64,000 nucleotides of DNA from Bog-473 sp963840435. Lineage in GTDB: Bacteria; Actinomycetota; Acidimicrobiia; Acidimicrobiales; RAAP-2. The DNA lies in the NCBI GenBank assembly GCA_963840435.1, contig CAWIYY010000003.1:1-64000 (forward strand), given 5' to 3'. Made by a program: the position numbers and the translations under genes. The notes beneath the pieces were generated by a model. That model was not told the origin of the DNA and ran no database searches. It saw only the letters and a program-made list of their open reading frames with translations. Shown one piece after another: positions 43,659 to 51,778 of this stretch; position 1 is the first letter of the stretch, and each line of letters starts with the position of its first letter.

Positions 43659-44106
43659 CGATCTCGCCATGAGTGAGGGCGGGGCTGAGTGGGGCGAACA
43701 CCTCACCGACCTAAGAGGAAGCCTTCTTGGTCAATCGAGCATGAGACGTGGGTAGGCGATTTCGGACTCCGTAGAGCCTGCTCACGGGTAGGCATCGAGT
43801 CGGTCTCAAGCCCTCAGGCGTACCCCGAGACGGCGGGCACTTCGGCACATCGGAGCTACCCCTCGACTCGATGTCGCCCTCCCGTTTGGAGCACTTCCCT
43901 TCGGCTGGTCTGGGCGGCGGGACTTGAAAACGAATCATGGTTCCGTGTCTGTGCAATCCCGGACCCGACGTTGACGCTGGAGATGCAGAGTCCAAGCTTC
44001 GGAGATCCTGATGAAGTGAGAAATCCGGACGACGCAAGAGCCATTGCAGCGTTCACTGCTCGGCGCGAGGCTAATTGGCAACCTCGACCCGTAGGAGGGC
44101 CAAGCT
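43659..44106. other. Intergenic region, no supported gene
   Basis: 448 bp. One plus-strand frame (43689 on) stays open into the secreted-protein gene but has arginine-rich, shadow-like composition. Nothing else seen. Confidence 0.4.
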
Positions 44107-44592
44107 ATGAAGTCCAGACTCTTGGCAAATGCAGCATCTGCGCTCCTCGGAATTGGCACCATGCTGGCAATCGTGGTTCCCGAATCATCGATAGCCCAGG
44201 CCGGTACCGCCAAGCACTCCGTCAGCACCTGGCTCCATGTCGGCACCGACGTCGAGGGTGCGGCTGCGGGCAGCTTCTCGTGCAAACCGTCGACCGGCGT
44301 GTGGAAGCTCTCCTTGACGGGGATCCAGGTGATCGAATCGAACGGGACGACTGAATGGCCCTCTCTCACTCTCAGCGCGCTCATAGGCCCAGACGACGAA
44401 TCTTTCTCGAACCTTCCGATCAAGCAGGACACGACGAACGGTCTGTTCGAGATTTCCTTCAAGTCAAGTCCTGGAGGACCAGTTGGGGGTGGCACGAACC
44501 TCACCAATCCCAGTGTCGATTGCGCAAAAGGCGATCAGATAGGCATCTTCGGCGGCGACGGAGCCGGAATGTTGTTGGGGACAATGAGCTGA
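44107..44592 (+). CDS. Small secreted protein
   Basis: 161 residues. Signal peptide MKSRLLANAASALLGIGTMLAIVVPESSIAQAG, with cleavage near residue 33. The mature chain is beta-rich and Ser/Thr/Gly-rich with two Cys residues (SFSCKPS, SVDCAKG) and no recognised domain. Similar in size and style to the secreted protein at 39005-39442, without clear sequence identity. Confidence 0.72.
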   Translation: MKSRLLANAASALLGIGTMLAIVVPESSIAQAGTAKHSVSTWLHVGTDVEGAAAGSFSCKPSTGVWKLSLTGIQVIESNGTTEWPSLTLSALIGPDDESFSNLPIKQDTTNGLFEISFKSSPGGPVGGGTNLTNPSVDCAKGDQIGIFGGDGAGMLLGTMS

Positions 44593-44719
44593 CGCAGCGT
44601 GCGAGCGCTCTTTGCCCGATTGCGCGCAAGGAAGGAACTGGCTCTCTGGAAGCAGATGACATGTCTGTCGAACAATGTCTGGGGGCACGCGCGGGTGGCG
44701 GCGACTAAAGTCATCGCCG

Positions 44720-45208
44720 ATGTCGATATATGCGCACTCAATTAAGTTGCTCGATGGCCAGCCGTTTGATCTGAAGAGTCTGCGAGGGAAGGCCGTGCTC
44801 GTAGTCAACGTGGCTTCCAAGTGCGGTCTCACCCCGCAGTACACCGGGCTGGAGGAGTTGCAGCACAAGTATGCCGACCGGGGTTTCACTGTCCTGGGTG
44901 TGCCGTGTAACCAGTTCGGTGGCCAGGAGCCCGGTACTGCGGAGGAGATCTCCACGTTCTGCTCCAGCACCTACGGAGTGACGTTCCCGATCACAGAGAA
45001 GGTCGATGTGAACGGCCAGCGCAAAGACCCTCTCTTTGCCGAGTTGGAGGCGAAAACTGATGCGGACGGCAACGCGGGCGACATCCAATGGAACTTTGAA
45101 AAGTTCCTCGTGTCTCCCGCAGGTGAGGTCGTCGGGCGTTTTCGTCCAACGGTTGCGCCTGAGGCCGAAGAGCTCGTCGCTGCACTCGAAGCCGTACTGC
45201 CGAGCTGA
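44720..45208 (+). CDS. Glutathione peroxidase-family thiol peroxidase
   Basis: 162 residues from ATG 44720. Cysteine-type enzyme: catalytic Cys35 in NVASKCGLTPQY, Gln65 in CNQFGGQEPG, and Trp124-Asn125 in WNFEKF complete the tetrad. A second Cys (STFCSST, Cys81) could serve as resolving residue with thioredoxin or mycoredoxin. It reduces peroxides. It is followed after 13 bp by a small gene that may be co-transcribed. Confidence 0.95.
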   Translation: MSIYAHSIKLLDGQPFDLKSLRGKAVLVVNVASKCGLTPQYTGLEELQHKYADRGFTVLGVPCNQFGGQEPGTAEEISTFCSSTYGVTFPITEKVDVNGQRKDPLFAELEAKTDADGNAGDIQWNFEKFLVSPAGEVVGRFRPTVAPEAEELVAALEAVLPS

Positions 45209-45221
45209 GGAGCGTCCTGGC

Positions 45222-45437
45222 ATGTCCGATACCTGGAGGACCGTCAAGGTCCTCGACATCAAGGCCGGCGACACCGTACGAACCCAATCCGGTCAGGTGG
45301 TGACTGTCTCGCGCATAGAGACGCCTTTCCTTGGCATGTCGAACATGGTGGCGTTTATCGAGGACACGCCCGAGCATTGGTTCAAACAGCCAATGATGGC
45401 GGATGCCGACGTGGAGATTCGCGCCGCCACAGCATGA
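45222..45437 (+). CDS. Small hypothetical protein after glutathione peroxidase
   Basis: 71 residues from ATG 45222, 13 bp after the peroxidase stop with AGGAGCG as ribosome-binding site. Likely an SH3-like small barrel (VKVLDIKAGDTVRTQSGQVVTVSRIETPFLGMSNMVAFIED). No family name is known to me. Operon context suggests an accessory role in the same stress response, but there is no direct evidence. Confidence 0.65.
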   Translation: MSDTWRTVKVLDIKAGDTVRTQSGQVVTVSRIETPFLGMSNMVAFIEDTPEHWFKQPMMADADVEIRAATA

Positions 45438-45554
45438 AGAAGAACGAAGGAGTTGGCGCCTGGGTAGGCGATGTCTCTCGGGGGTCCGAATCCGGATTGA
45501 TCGGTGCGGGCAGACTCTTTCTACCCCTCTAAGAGAGCATCTGGTCCGTTGCCT

Positions 45555-46884
45555 TCACCCGTCTGTGTCCGCCGCCGCAGAGGGATCGTCGAGGCCGGTG
45601 ATCTCGTTGGCCTCCATCTCGAGAAGAAGGGCGGGCCACGTGAAGCCCGATTCGCCGCCGGCGCCTCCGGGACTCCCTGTCCACGAGTCGTAGAACTCAC
45701 GGAATCCGTGCTCACCGACCAGTAACTCGAGCTCGGTCCGTAGCTGCGAGGCCTCCTCCGGCAGTCCGAGCGCGCAGAGCAGTGAGATGTGCCCAGTAGA
45801 CGGTCGCACCCCAGGCGGCATTGCCGTCCCACTGCACGAACGATTCAACGCCACCATGAGGCATCACCCTTCCAGCCGCAAAGCCCTTGGGGCCCCACAT
45901 CGGTGCACCAGGATGGACATGGCGCTCAGCGACGTGTGCTGCGTACCCGCGGGCGGCCAGGGTCCGCGATGCGCCTGCGATGAGACCCATGGCCCCAATA
46001 CCTGGAACCTGGTTCCCAGTGACGAGGTCGTAGGCGACAAAGAGGCGACCTTCACTCCACCACAGGAGGTCTTCGATGACCTCCGCGGCCGCGCTCGCCG
46101 TCTCCGCGGCCCACGCCGCTTCTCGCCCCCAGCCGCGTTCGTGACAGGCCAATTCGAGTTCCTCGAGCGCAAGGAGATGCCATCCGCACATCGTCGGGTC
46201 GTACGCCACGAAGGGATGGTCGTCGGCCAGCGACCGGTCGGGCGACATTTCGGCGGCTACCGCGGAAATGGTCAGCTCCTTGAACCGGCTCAGGAGCGAT
46301 GAGTTGGTGCCACCCAGGATCGAGCGCACGTAGGTGCTGTTCTCGGTCCCGGTTTCGAATGGGTGGAGGGCTACCGGAAGCACACCGCCCTCGAGGCAGC
46401 GAAGCCTGACAACGTTCTCCATCTGCGCCAGAGCCGCCGACAATACGTGGTCAGCCGGAGGCCCGATCACTCGCGACAGGCGGGCAGCGGCATAGGCAGC
46501 AGTGGCGGGATCGATAAGGGGCGTTCGGTCTCCGACGAACATTGGCCCGAAGAGTTCTTCGATGAACTGCTGGTGCTCTTTGGCTCCAGGAATGAACCGC
46601 TGGTGCGACAGAAGTCCATTCGGGAGAACATTGGCCTGGTAGAGCGTCGAGAGTTCGTGGAGGGCGAGACTCAGATCAAGATGACGAAGGCACAACGCGT
46701 GATATCCGCTGTCCCAGGCGAACAGCGCGGGATAGCGAGAGACGTCCGGGACATGGAACGCGCCGCCGAAGGCAGCAACCCGGTGTCGGGCGAACATGGC
46801 AGTGCAGGCTTGTTTCAATCCCATTCTTTTGGACCTCTCGATGGGCAACTGTGGCTTGGTCGGGATGGTGGCTGTCATACCCAA
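45555..46884 (-). pseudogene. GH63-like glycoside hydrolase, one frameshift
   Basis: From 46884 (or the internal Met at 46824) the frame encodes an (alpha/alpha)6-barrel hydrolase: FAWDSGYHALCLRHLDLSLALHEL, LLSHQRFIPG, STYVRSILGGTNS, YDPTMCGWHLLALEELELA, MWGPKGFAAGRV, QWDGNAAWGATVYWAHLTAL. Near 45785 the homologous sequence continues in the +1 frame as LCALGLPEEASQLRTELELLV...EFYDSWTG...FTWPALLLEM to 45555. One extra base restores the full family length of about 440 residues. GH63-type enzymes cleave alpha-glucosides or mannosylglycerate-like compounds. Mutation or sequence error cannot be separated here. Confidence 0.78.
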
Positions 46885-47136
46885 GCAACGTGTCTCGAGT
46901 AAAAGGCACAGTCGAAAAGGGCGTCCATTCGTGCCACATAGTCTCGCGAATTGCCACCGGGACTCCCCGGTCCGGCCGCTTGCGTGGTCGTATGCGTACC
47001 CTCGACGCCGGCACTCGAGCAGCGCACGATGTGCTTTGGTGGGGTCTTGTGGCCTCCGGACGTGTTCAGTGGCGTCGGTGCCAGGACGAGCTCGAGGTCA
47101 GGTGGCACACTTAGCCGTCTTTCTCGGAGGTCCATC

Positions 47137-48414
47137 ATGCAAAAAGGTGTCGTGGCGATTGTCATGAGCACATTGGCCGTGGTCACCTCGGTGCTGATCG
47201 GAGTCGACCCCGCCTCGGCGGCAACTGCAGGAACTGACGGCTCCACGAGCCAGGGCGTGACAGCGACCACCATCCGAGTCGGCGTCCCCTACGTCGACCT
47301 GGCCGCGGTGCGCCAGTACGGCGTCACCCTTGACCACGGGAACTACCCCGATGCCTACAACGCACTCATTGCCCACATCAATGCTCAAGGAGGAATAGAC
47401 GGTCGAAAGCTCGTGCCGTTCCTGGTGGCAGTAAATCCGGTGGGCACCGCTGCGGCAGCAACGGCCTGTACGCAACTGGCGCAGGATGACAAGGTGTTCG
47501 TGGCCTTCGCTCCACAGCAGCCTGATTGCTACCTCAGCCAGTATGCGATTCCGACGATCAACGGCAGCTTCCAGGATGTCTCGGTGTCGGGCGGTACCCC
47601 GAATTTCACCATGCAGGCCCCGCCACTTGCGTACGACCCGATTCAGCTCGCCGTTTTTGCCCGCAATGGCCTGTTCCGCGGGAAGACGGTGGGGATCTTT
47701 GGCGGTCAAGTCACTGACGAGCGCGAACTCCAGGTGGTTCAGTCCGACCTCAGGTCGCTCCACGTGAAGGTTGCCCAGAGCGCCGTTGACTCTGCTCCGA
47801 CCGGAGACCAGACCGCGACCTACCAGGATGCCAACATCATCGCCCAGCGGTTCCACGCAGCAGGGGTCAACGAGGTTGTCGCGGTGGGGATGGGTTCGCT
47901 CGTCTGGCCGGAAGCGCTCCAAGCCGAACAAGGCACCTACGACCCCTCTTGGATTGCCACGAATGAAAGCTCCGTTGAAGGGGCGATTGTCGGGTCCTCC
48001 ATCAATTCCACGTACCTGAAGAACATGGTGACGTCGAGCGCAATACTCGACAACTACAAGACGTGGCATCAGGCGGCGGACCAGCAGTGCTATCACATCG
48101 TGCGCAAGGCCTTCCCGTCCGACAAGATCACGCAACCGACGAACCCGATTACGGGATCCGATCAGACGTTTTTCGCTATCCAGGACGCCTGCGACAACCT
48201 GGCCATGTTCACCGCCATTGCCAAAGCAGCGGGAAAAGACCTCACGCGGGCCAGCTTCATCAAGGCGGGATATGCACTGCGGAATGCGACCCTGCCGGAG
48301 GCTGCAGAGCCCGTCTCCTTTGCGCAAGGACGTCCCTATCCTGTCGGTCCTGTCTACCTTGGACGCTATGACACCACGAAAAACTCGATCGTGTTCTCGA
48401 CTGCGTCGCACTAG
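47137..48414 (+). CDS. ABC transporter substrate-binding protein, branched-chain amino-acid type
   Basis: 425 residues from ATG 47137. A signal peptide (IVMSTLAVVTSVLIGVDPASAA, cleavage near residue 30) precedes a type I periplasmic-binding fold: TIRVGVPYVDLAAVRQYG, IAHINAQGGIDGRKLVPFLV, CTQLAQDDKVFVAF. No permease or ATPase gene is adjacent, so it is an orphan component or a sensor. It has no lipobox Cys at the cleavage site. Preceded by TTCTCGGAGGTCC as ribosome-binding site. Confidence 0.87.
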   Translation: MQKGVVAIVMSTLAVVTSVLIGVDPASAATAGTDGSTSQGVTATTIRVGVPYVDLAAVRQYGVTLDHGNYPDAYNALIAHINAQGGIDGRKLVPFLVAVNPVGTAAAATACTQLAQDDKVFVAFAPQQPDCYLSQYAIPTINGSFQDVSVSGGTPNFTMQAPPLAYDPIQLAVFARNGLFRGKTVGIFGGQVTDERELQVVQSDLRSLHVKVAQSAVDSAPTGDQTATYQDANIIAQRFHAAGVNEVVAVGMGSLVWPEALQAEQGTYDPSWIATNESSVEGAIVGSSINSTYLKNMVTSSAILDNYKTWHQAADQQCYHIVRKAFPSDKITQPTNPITGSDQTFFAIQDACDNLAMFTAIAKAAGKDLTRASFIKAGYALRNATLPEAAEPVSFAQGRPYPVGPVYLGRYDTTKNSIVFSTASH

Positions 48415-48657
48415 AGGAATCGGCTCCTTCCTGAGCGGGTCTTGCGGGAGGACCGCGCCATGAGCCGGGGCGGCCTGACGGCCTGACGGCGCAGCGTGAG
48501 TGCATCGCGAATTGCTCCGTTCTTGATTCAATCCACTGACAAGAGCTGTCGAATCATCCGGAAGGAAGCAGTGTCCGGGCATGGATGCCGAATCAACGTG
48601 CGAGCCCTGTGGTGGGCGCTCGGGGTGACCGAACGGGTCGCCTGAGAGGAGGCATCA

Positions 48658-49047
48658 ATGAGGGACCGGAGGCGTGCACCACGTCAGACGGCTGGCTGGA
48701 GAGCAACGTGTCTCATCGACGAGCCGGAGCTGGGCACCAAGGAATGGCGCGAGTGCTGGGTACTGGACGTTGGACCCGGGGGGCTTGCAGTGACCATGCT
48801 CCACCGCAACCCGTCGGAATTGCTCGGCCGGTCCATTCTGGTCGAGTTCCCAGCAATGAGCCATTGGGTCAGTGTTCGACTTGAGGGCACGATCGGCCAC
48901 ATTGAGGAGATGGCTCCCGAGTTGGTTCGAGTCGGAGTCGAGTTCGTGGAGCTGTCCAAGGAGGAGCAAGCCGTCGCGACGGTGTTGGGCGTGATGACCG
49001 AGGTTGTCGATCCCGGATCGCCCCTCCACCTTGTCGCACGTACCTGA
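48658..49047 (+). CDS. PilZ-domain protein
   Basis: 129 residues. Single PilZ domain: RRRAPRQ (RxxxR), then CWVLDVGPGGLAV where the usual D/NxSxxG reads D-V-G-P-G-G, so the Ser is replaced by Gly. The body is VEFPAMSHWVSVRLEGTIGHIE and VRVGVEFVELSKEEQAVATVLG. PilZ proteins bind cyclic di-GMP; the substitution may weaken binding. It is a paralog of the convergent gene at 49286-49678. Confidence 0.85.
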   Translation: MRDRRRAPRQTAGWRATCLIDEPELGTKEWRECWVLDVGPGGLAVTMLHRNPSELLGRSILVEFPAMSHWVSVRLEGTIGHIEEMAPELVRVGVEFVELSKEEQAVATVLGVMTEVVDPGSPLHLVART

Positions 49048-49285
49048 GGACGACCGTCAGCTGACTTGCCACGGCTTGGGACGATGAATCCACGGATCAG
49101 AGCCTCCGCCGTCGTGTTCCGAGTGTTGTCAATCCCCTGCGGGGCCCATTCCGGTGGAACCTTGGCCGCGCGTCTCATGCATGCTGGAGACCGCAGCTCG
49201 GCAAAGCCCCATCAGGAGCGCTCTACAACTGCGACAGCGAATGGCGACGGGCCACAGAGGCGTGTGCGCTCTCTGCCGACCGATG

Positions 49286-49678
49286 TCAGGGCTCGACCAG
49301 GTGCAGCGTCGGCACCAGCGGGCCCCGCTCCTCGACCTCGGTGAGCGCTCCGAGAACGGTGGCAATGGCCTGCTCTTCCTGGGACAGTCCGACGAACTCG
49401 ATGCCGGCCTGGACGAGTCCCAAACGCATCACGTCGATGTTCTTGATCTGACCCTCGAGCCGGACGGTGACGCCCTCGCTGACTGCTGGGAACTGGACCG
49501 AGATACCACGACCCGTCAGCTCCGACGGGCGGCGATGATCGAAGGCGATACCCAAGCCGAGCATGGAGATGTCGAGGACCCAACAGTCGCGCCATTGGGC
49601 GGTGCCTTGGTCTTCCTCGATGAGGCAGGTCCCCGTCCATCCGGCGGCTTGGCGCGGTACGCGTCTGTAGCTGTCCAT
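49286..49678 (-). CDS. PilZ-domain protein, paralog of 48658 gene
   Basis: 130 residues from ATG 49678. It carries the canonical cyclic di-GMP motifs: YRRVPRQ (RxxxR) and LDISMLGLG (DxSxxG). The rest, VQFPAVSEGVTVRLEGQIKNID and IEFVGLSQEEQAIATVLGALTEVEE, closely follows the neighbour at 48658. The pair likely arose by inverted duplication. It may act as a diffusible c-di-GMP receptor; the target is unknown. Confidence 0.87.
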   Translation of the reverse strand: MDSYRRVPRQAAGWTGTCLIEEDQGTAQWRDCWVLDISMLGLGIAFDHRRPSELTGRGISVQFPAVSEGVTVRLEGQIKNIDVMRLGLVQAGIEFVGLSQEEQAIATVLGALTEVEERGPLVPTLHLVEP

Positions 49679-50367
49679 GCGATCCACCCCCTCTGGTGCC
49701 CCACCGGGCAACCCTGAGCACCCGCCGTTCGGGTTCTCACGCAGGCAGCGCCTCCAGCCGGCAGTGCCTCCTATGAGTGGGTTCGGCCCGCACGTGGCGT
49801 GGGTTTAGGCAAGTTGCGCGCAACTTGGGGAGCAAAGCGGTTGCAACTCACGCCCAACGGCAGATGCCACGTCGCGTCCGCACCTCTCAGGACCAGGTGT
49901 CCTGGCTGCGGGTCCTCCCCGTCGGACACCTCCCGAAGGAGACCAGCCATGCATCCGGAGTGACCGTGGCGCTCGGCTCCGAGTGGCCGTGCGGGCGTCC
50001 CGGTGTACCGGGTCGTACCGGGTGGCGTCAGGGTCGTCAGGCGCGCCCGTGGTGCGCGCGGTCCAGAGGTCGTGGACACGAGACCATGGCCGAGGAGCGG
50101 AAGGGATCACCGGTGCTGGGAGACGGCTCAGGGGACCGAGAGAGTAGATCGGACTGAGTCGGCCATTTGATGGTCCCTATGCCATGAGGCCCTCACCGAT
50201 CGCCGAGGTAGGTGTTTTCACGGTGTGGAAAACAAGATGCATTCGTGGTCCCATGTCTCGGGCGAAAGAGTTCTTCTGGACCGGAATTGGGACCTCTGAA
50301 CCCTGTTGAATCGCGACACAGTCGTGTTACCTTTTGCCGGGAATCTCACAAAGGGGCATGAGACACA
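49679..50367. other. Intergenic region, no gene seen
   Basis: 689 bp without a family-like frame. It contains a short repeated CCGGGT-GTACCGGGTCGTACCGGGT run near 50010-50030. The 50 bp before 50368 have no clear promoter. Nothing else supported. Confidence 0.4.
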
Positions 50368-51645
50368 ATGAAATTTCTTGGCGGTACGTCGCGTCTGCGT
50401 CGGTTGGGACTGCGGGATGTCGTGGCAGCTTCGGCGCTGACTGTTTGCGTCGTGGCTTTGTCGTCGGGCGTGGCAGTCGCCGCTCCCACGGCCTTCACGT
50501 GGAGCGGTGGCGGGGGCGACAACGTGTGGTCCGATGCGGCCAATTGGGCCGGGTCGGCTCCCCAGCCAAAGGCGTCGGTGGATCTGACCTTTCCCGTGCT
50601 CTCATGCGGCTCGGGCTGCGACAGCCAAACCCAGAATGACGTGAACGGGCTCAAAGTTCCGGACCTCTCGGTGGCGCTTGGGCCCGAGACCGGAAGCGGG
50701 GACTACAACACCTCGGGCAATGGCATCAAGATCGGCGCGCTGAACGTGACGACCTCGGGCGTGACCAGCAGTGAGGGCGGACAGGGTGGCTTCTTTGGAA
50801 CACCCATGACGCTGTCCGGACCCGAGACGTGGTCTGTCGACATCGAGAACAATTCCAACTTCAATCTCGGCTCGGTAGAGGGCGCCAGCACTGACAGCTT
50901 GACCGTGGACCTGCCCATTTCCACCCCAGGCAACTTCGGCGGATTCATCAACCTCCCGTCGATCAACACCGGACCGCTGACCTTCAAGGGGTCGGGCGGG
51001 TTCACCGACGTCACCGGCGGCGACTTCAACGGGACAACGAAGCAGCCCGTGAAGCTGGTCGACGCGGGGATGTTCGTAACCGGACCGACCGGAACCACGA
51101 AAAAGACAACCACGACCGACTTCGGTCCGCTGACGGTCAAGGGGTCGAACATTCAGTTCGGGAACGGGAGTTCCGGGCCGTTCGGGTTCTACAGCGTTGA
51201 AGGCGACGCCTCGTTCGATTCGGCCACGAACCTGGCGTTCAACTCACTGGAGCCCGGGAGCGGCGCCAAGCCGATTGCGGGAGTCAACTACCCAGCGATC
51301 GGCGCCAGTGGCAGCGTCAAGCTGGGCTCGGCGAATCTCAGCCTCTTTGGGGGCTGCAACCAGGCCGTCGGGACGAAGTACACCATTGTCACCGGTTCCG
51401 CCATCAAGGGAACCTTCAACGGGATTGCCAACGGCGCCATTGTCCAAGCCGGTGCTGACGGCTCACCCACCTGTCAGGTGGCCGGAGCGGCCGGGCCGTC
51501 CCTTCAGATCGCCTACTCGGCCACGACCGTGACCGCGACGGTGGTGGCGACTCCGCCCGCCGCGTCGCCACTGGGACTCGCGTCGGTGGCCCCACATGCA
51601 CTCGCTCACGTGCTGGCGAACGGCGCTCAGACGTTCGGGGGCTAG
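50368..51645 (+). CDS. Secreted beta-rich surface protein
   Basis: 425 residues. Signal peptide to about residue 38 (ALTVCVVALSSGVAVAAPT). The mature N-terminus FTWSGGGGDNVWSDAANWAG matches the repeat opening of passenger-like beta-helix proteins. The rest is Gly/Ser/Thr-rich (SGPETWSVDIENNSNF, LTFKGSGGFTDVTGG), as in beta-solenoid surface proteins. There is no anchor or sorting motif at the C-terminus. It is followed by a strong hairpin at 51671-51710. Confidence 0.72.
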   Translation: MKFLGGTSRLRRLGLRDVVAASALTVCVVALSSGVAVAAPTAFTWSGGGGDNVWSDAANWAGSAPQPKASVDLTFPVLSCGSGCDSQTQNDVNGLKVPDLSVALGPETGSGDYNTSGNGIKIGALNVTTSGVTSSEGGQGGFFGTPMTLSGPETWSVDIENNSNFNLGSVEGASTDSLTVDLPISTPGNFGGFINLPSINTGPLTFKGSGGFTDVTGGDFNGTTKQPVKLVDAGMFVTGPTGTTKKTTTTDFGPLTVKGSNIQFGNGSSGPFGFYSVEGDASFDSATNLAFNSLEPGSGAKPIAGVNYPAIGASGSVKLGSANLSLFGGCNQAVGTKYTIVTGSAIKGTFNGIANGAIVQAGADGSPTCQVAGAAGPSLQIAYSATTVTATVVATPPAASPLGLASVAPHALAHVLANGAQTFGG

Positions 51646-51670
51646 CCAACAGTTCAAGCCGAGAAAGTCT

Positions 51671-51710
51671 CTCATTCCACGACGAGTCCGGGCGGCGGTC
51701 GTGGAATGAG
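51671..51710. terminator. Strong hairpin between convergent genes
   Basis: CTCATTCCACGAC (51671-51683) pairs exactly with GTCGTGGAATGAG (51698-51710) around a 14-base loop. It lies between the stop at 51645 and the arylsulfatase stop at 51779, so it could end transcription from both sides. No T-tract follows. Confidence 0.7.
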
Positions 51711-51778
51711 AATCGGCTTGGGTGTCCTCAGCGGTGCTACGAGAGCCGTCAGGATGACGACGGACGTTGGCGGGCGGC

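Noticed and set aside
43689..44354. 221-residue plus-strand frame
   Set aside because: Overlaps the signal-peptide-bearing gene at 44107 in another frame; no homology visible.
47098..48582. 494-residue minus-strand frame
   Set aside because: Antisense shadow of the substrate-binding protein gene, which has a signal peptide and family motifs.
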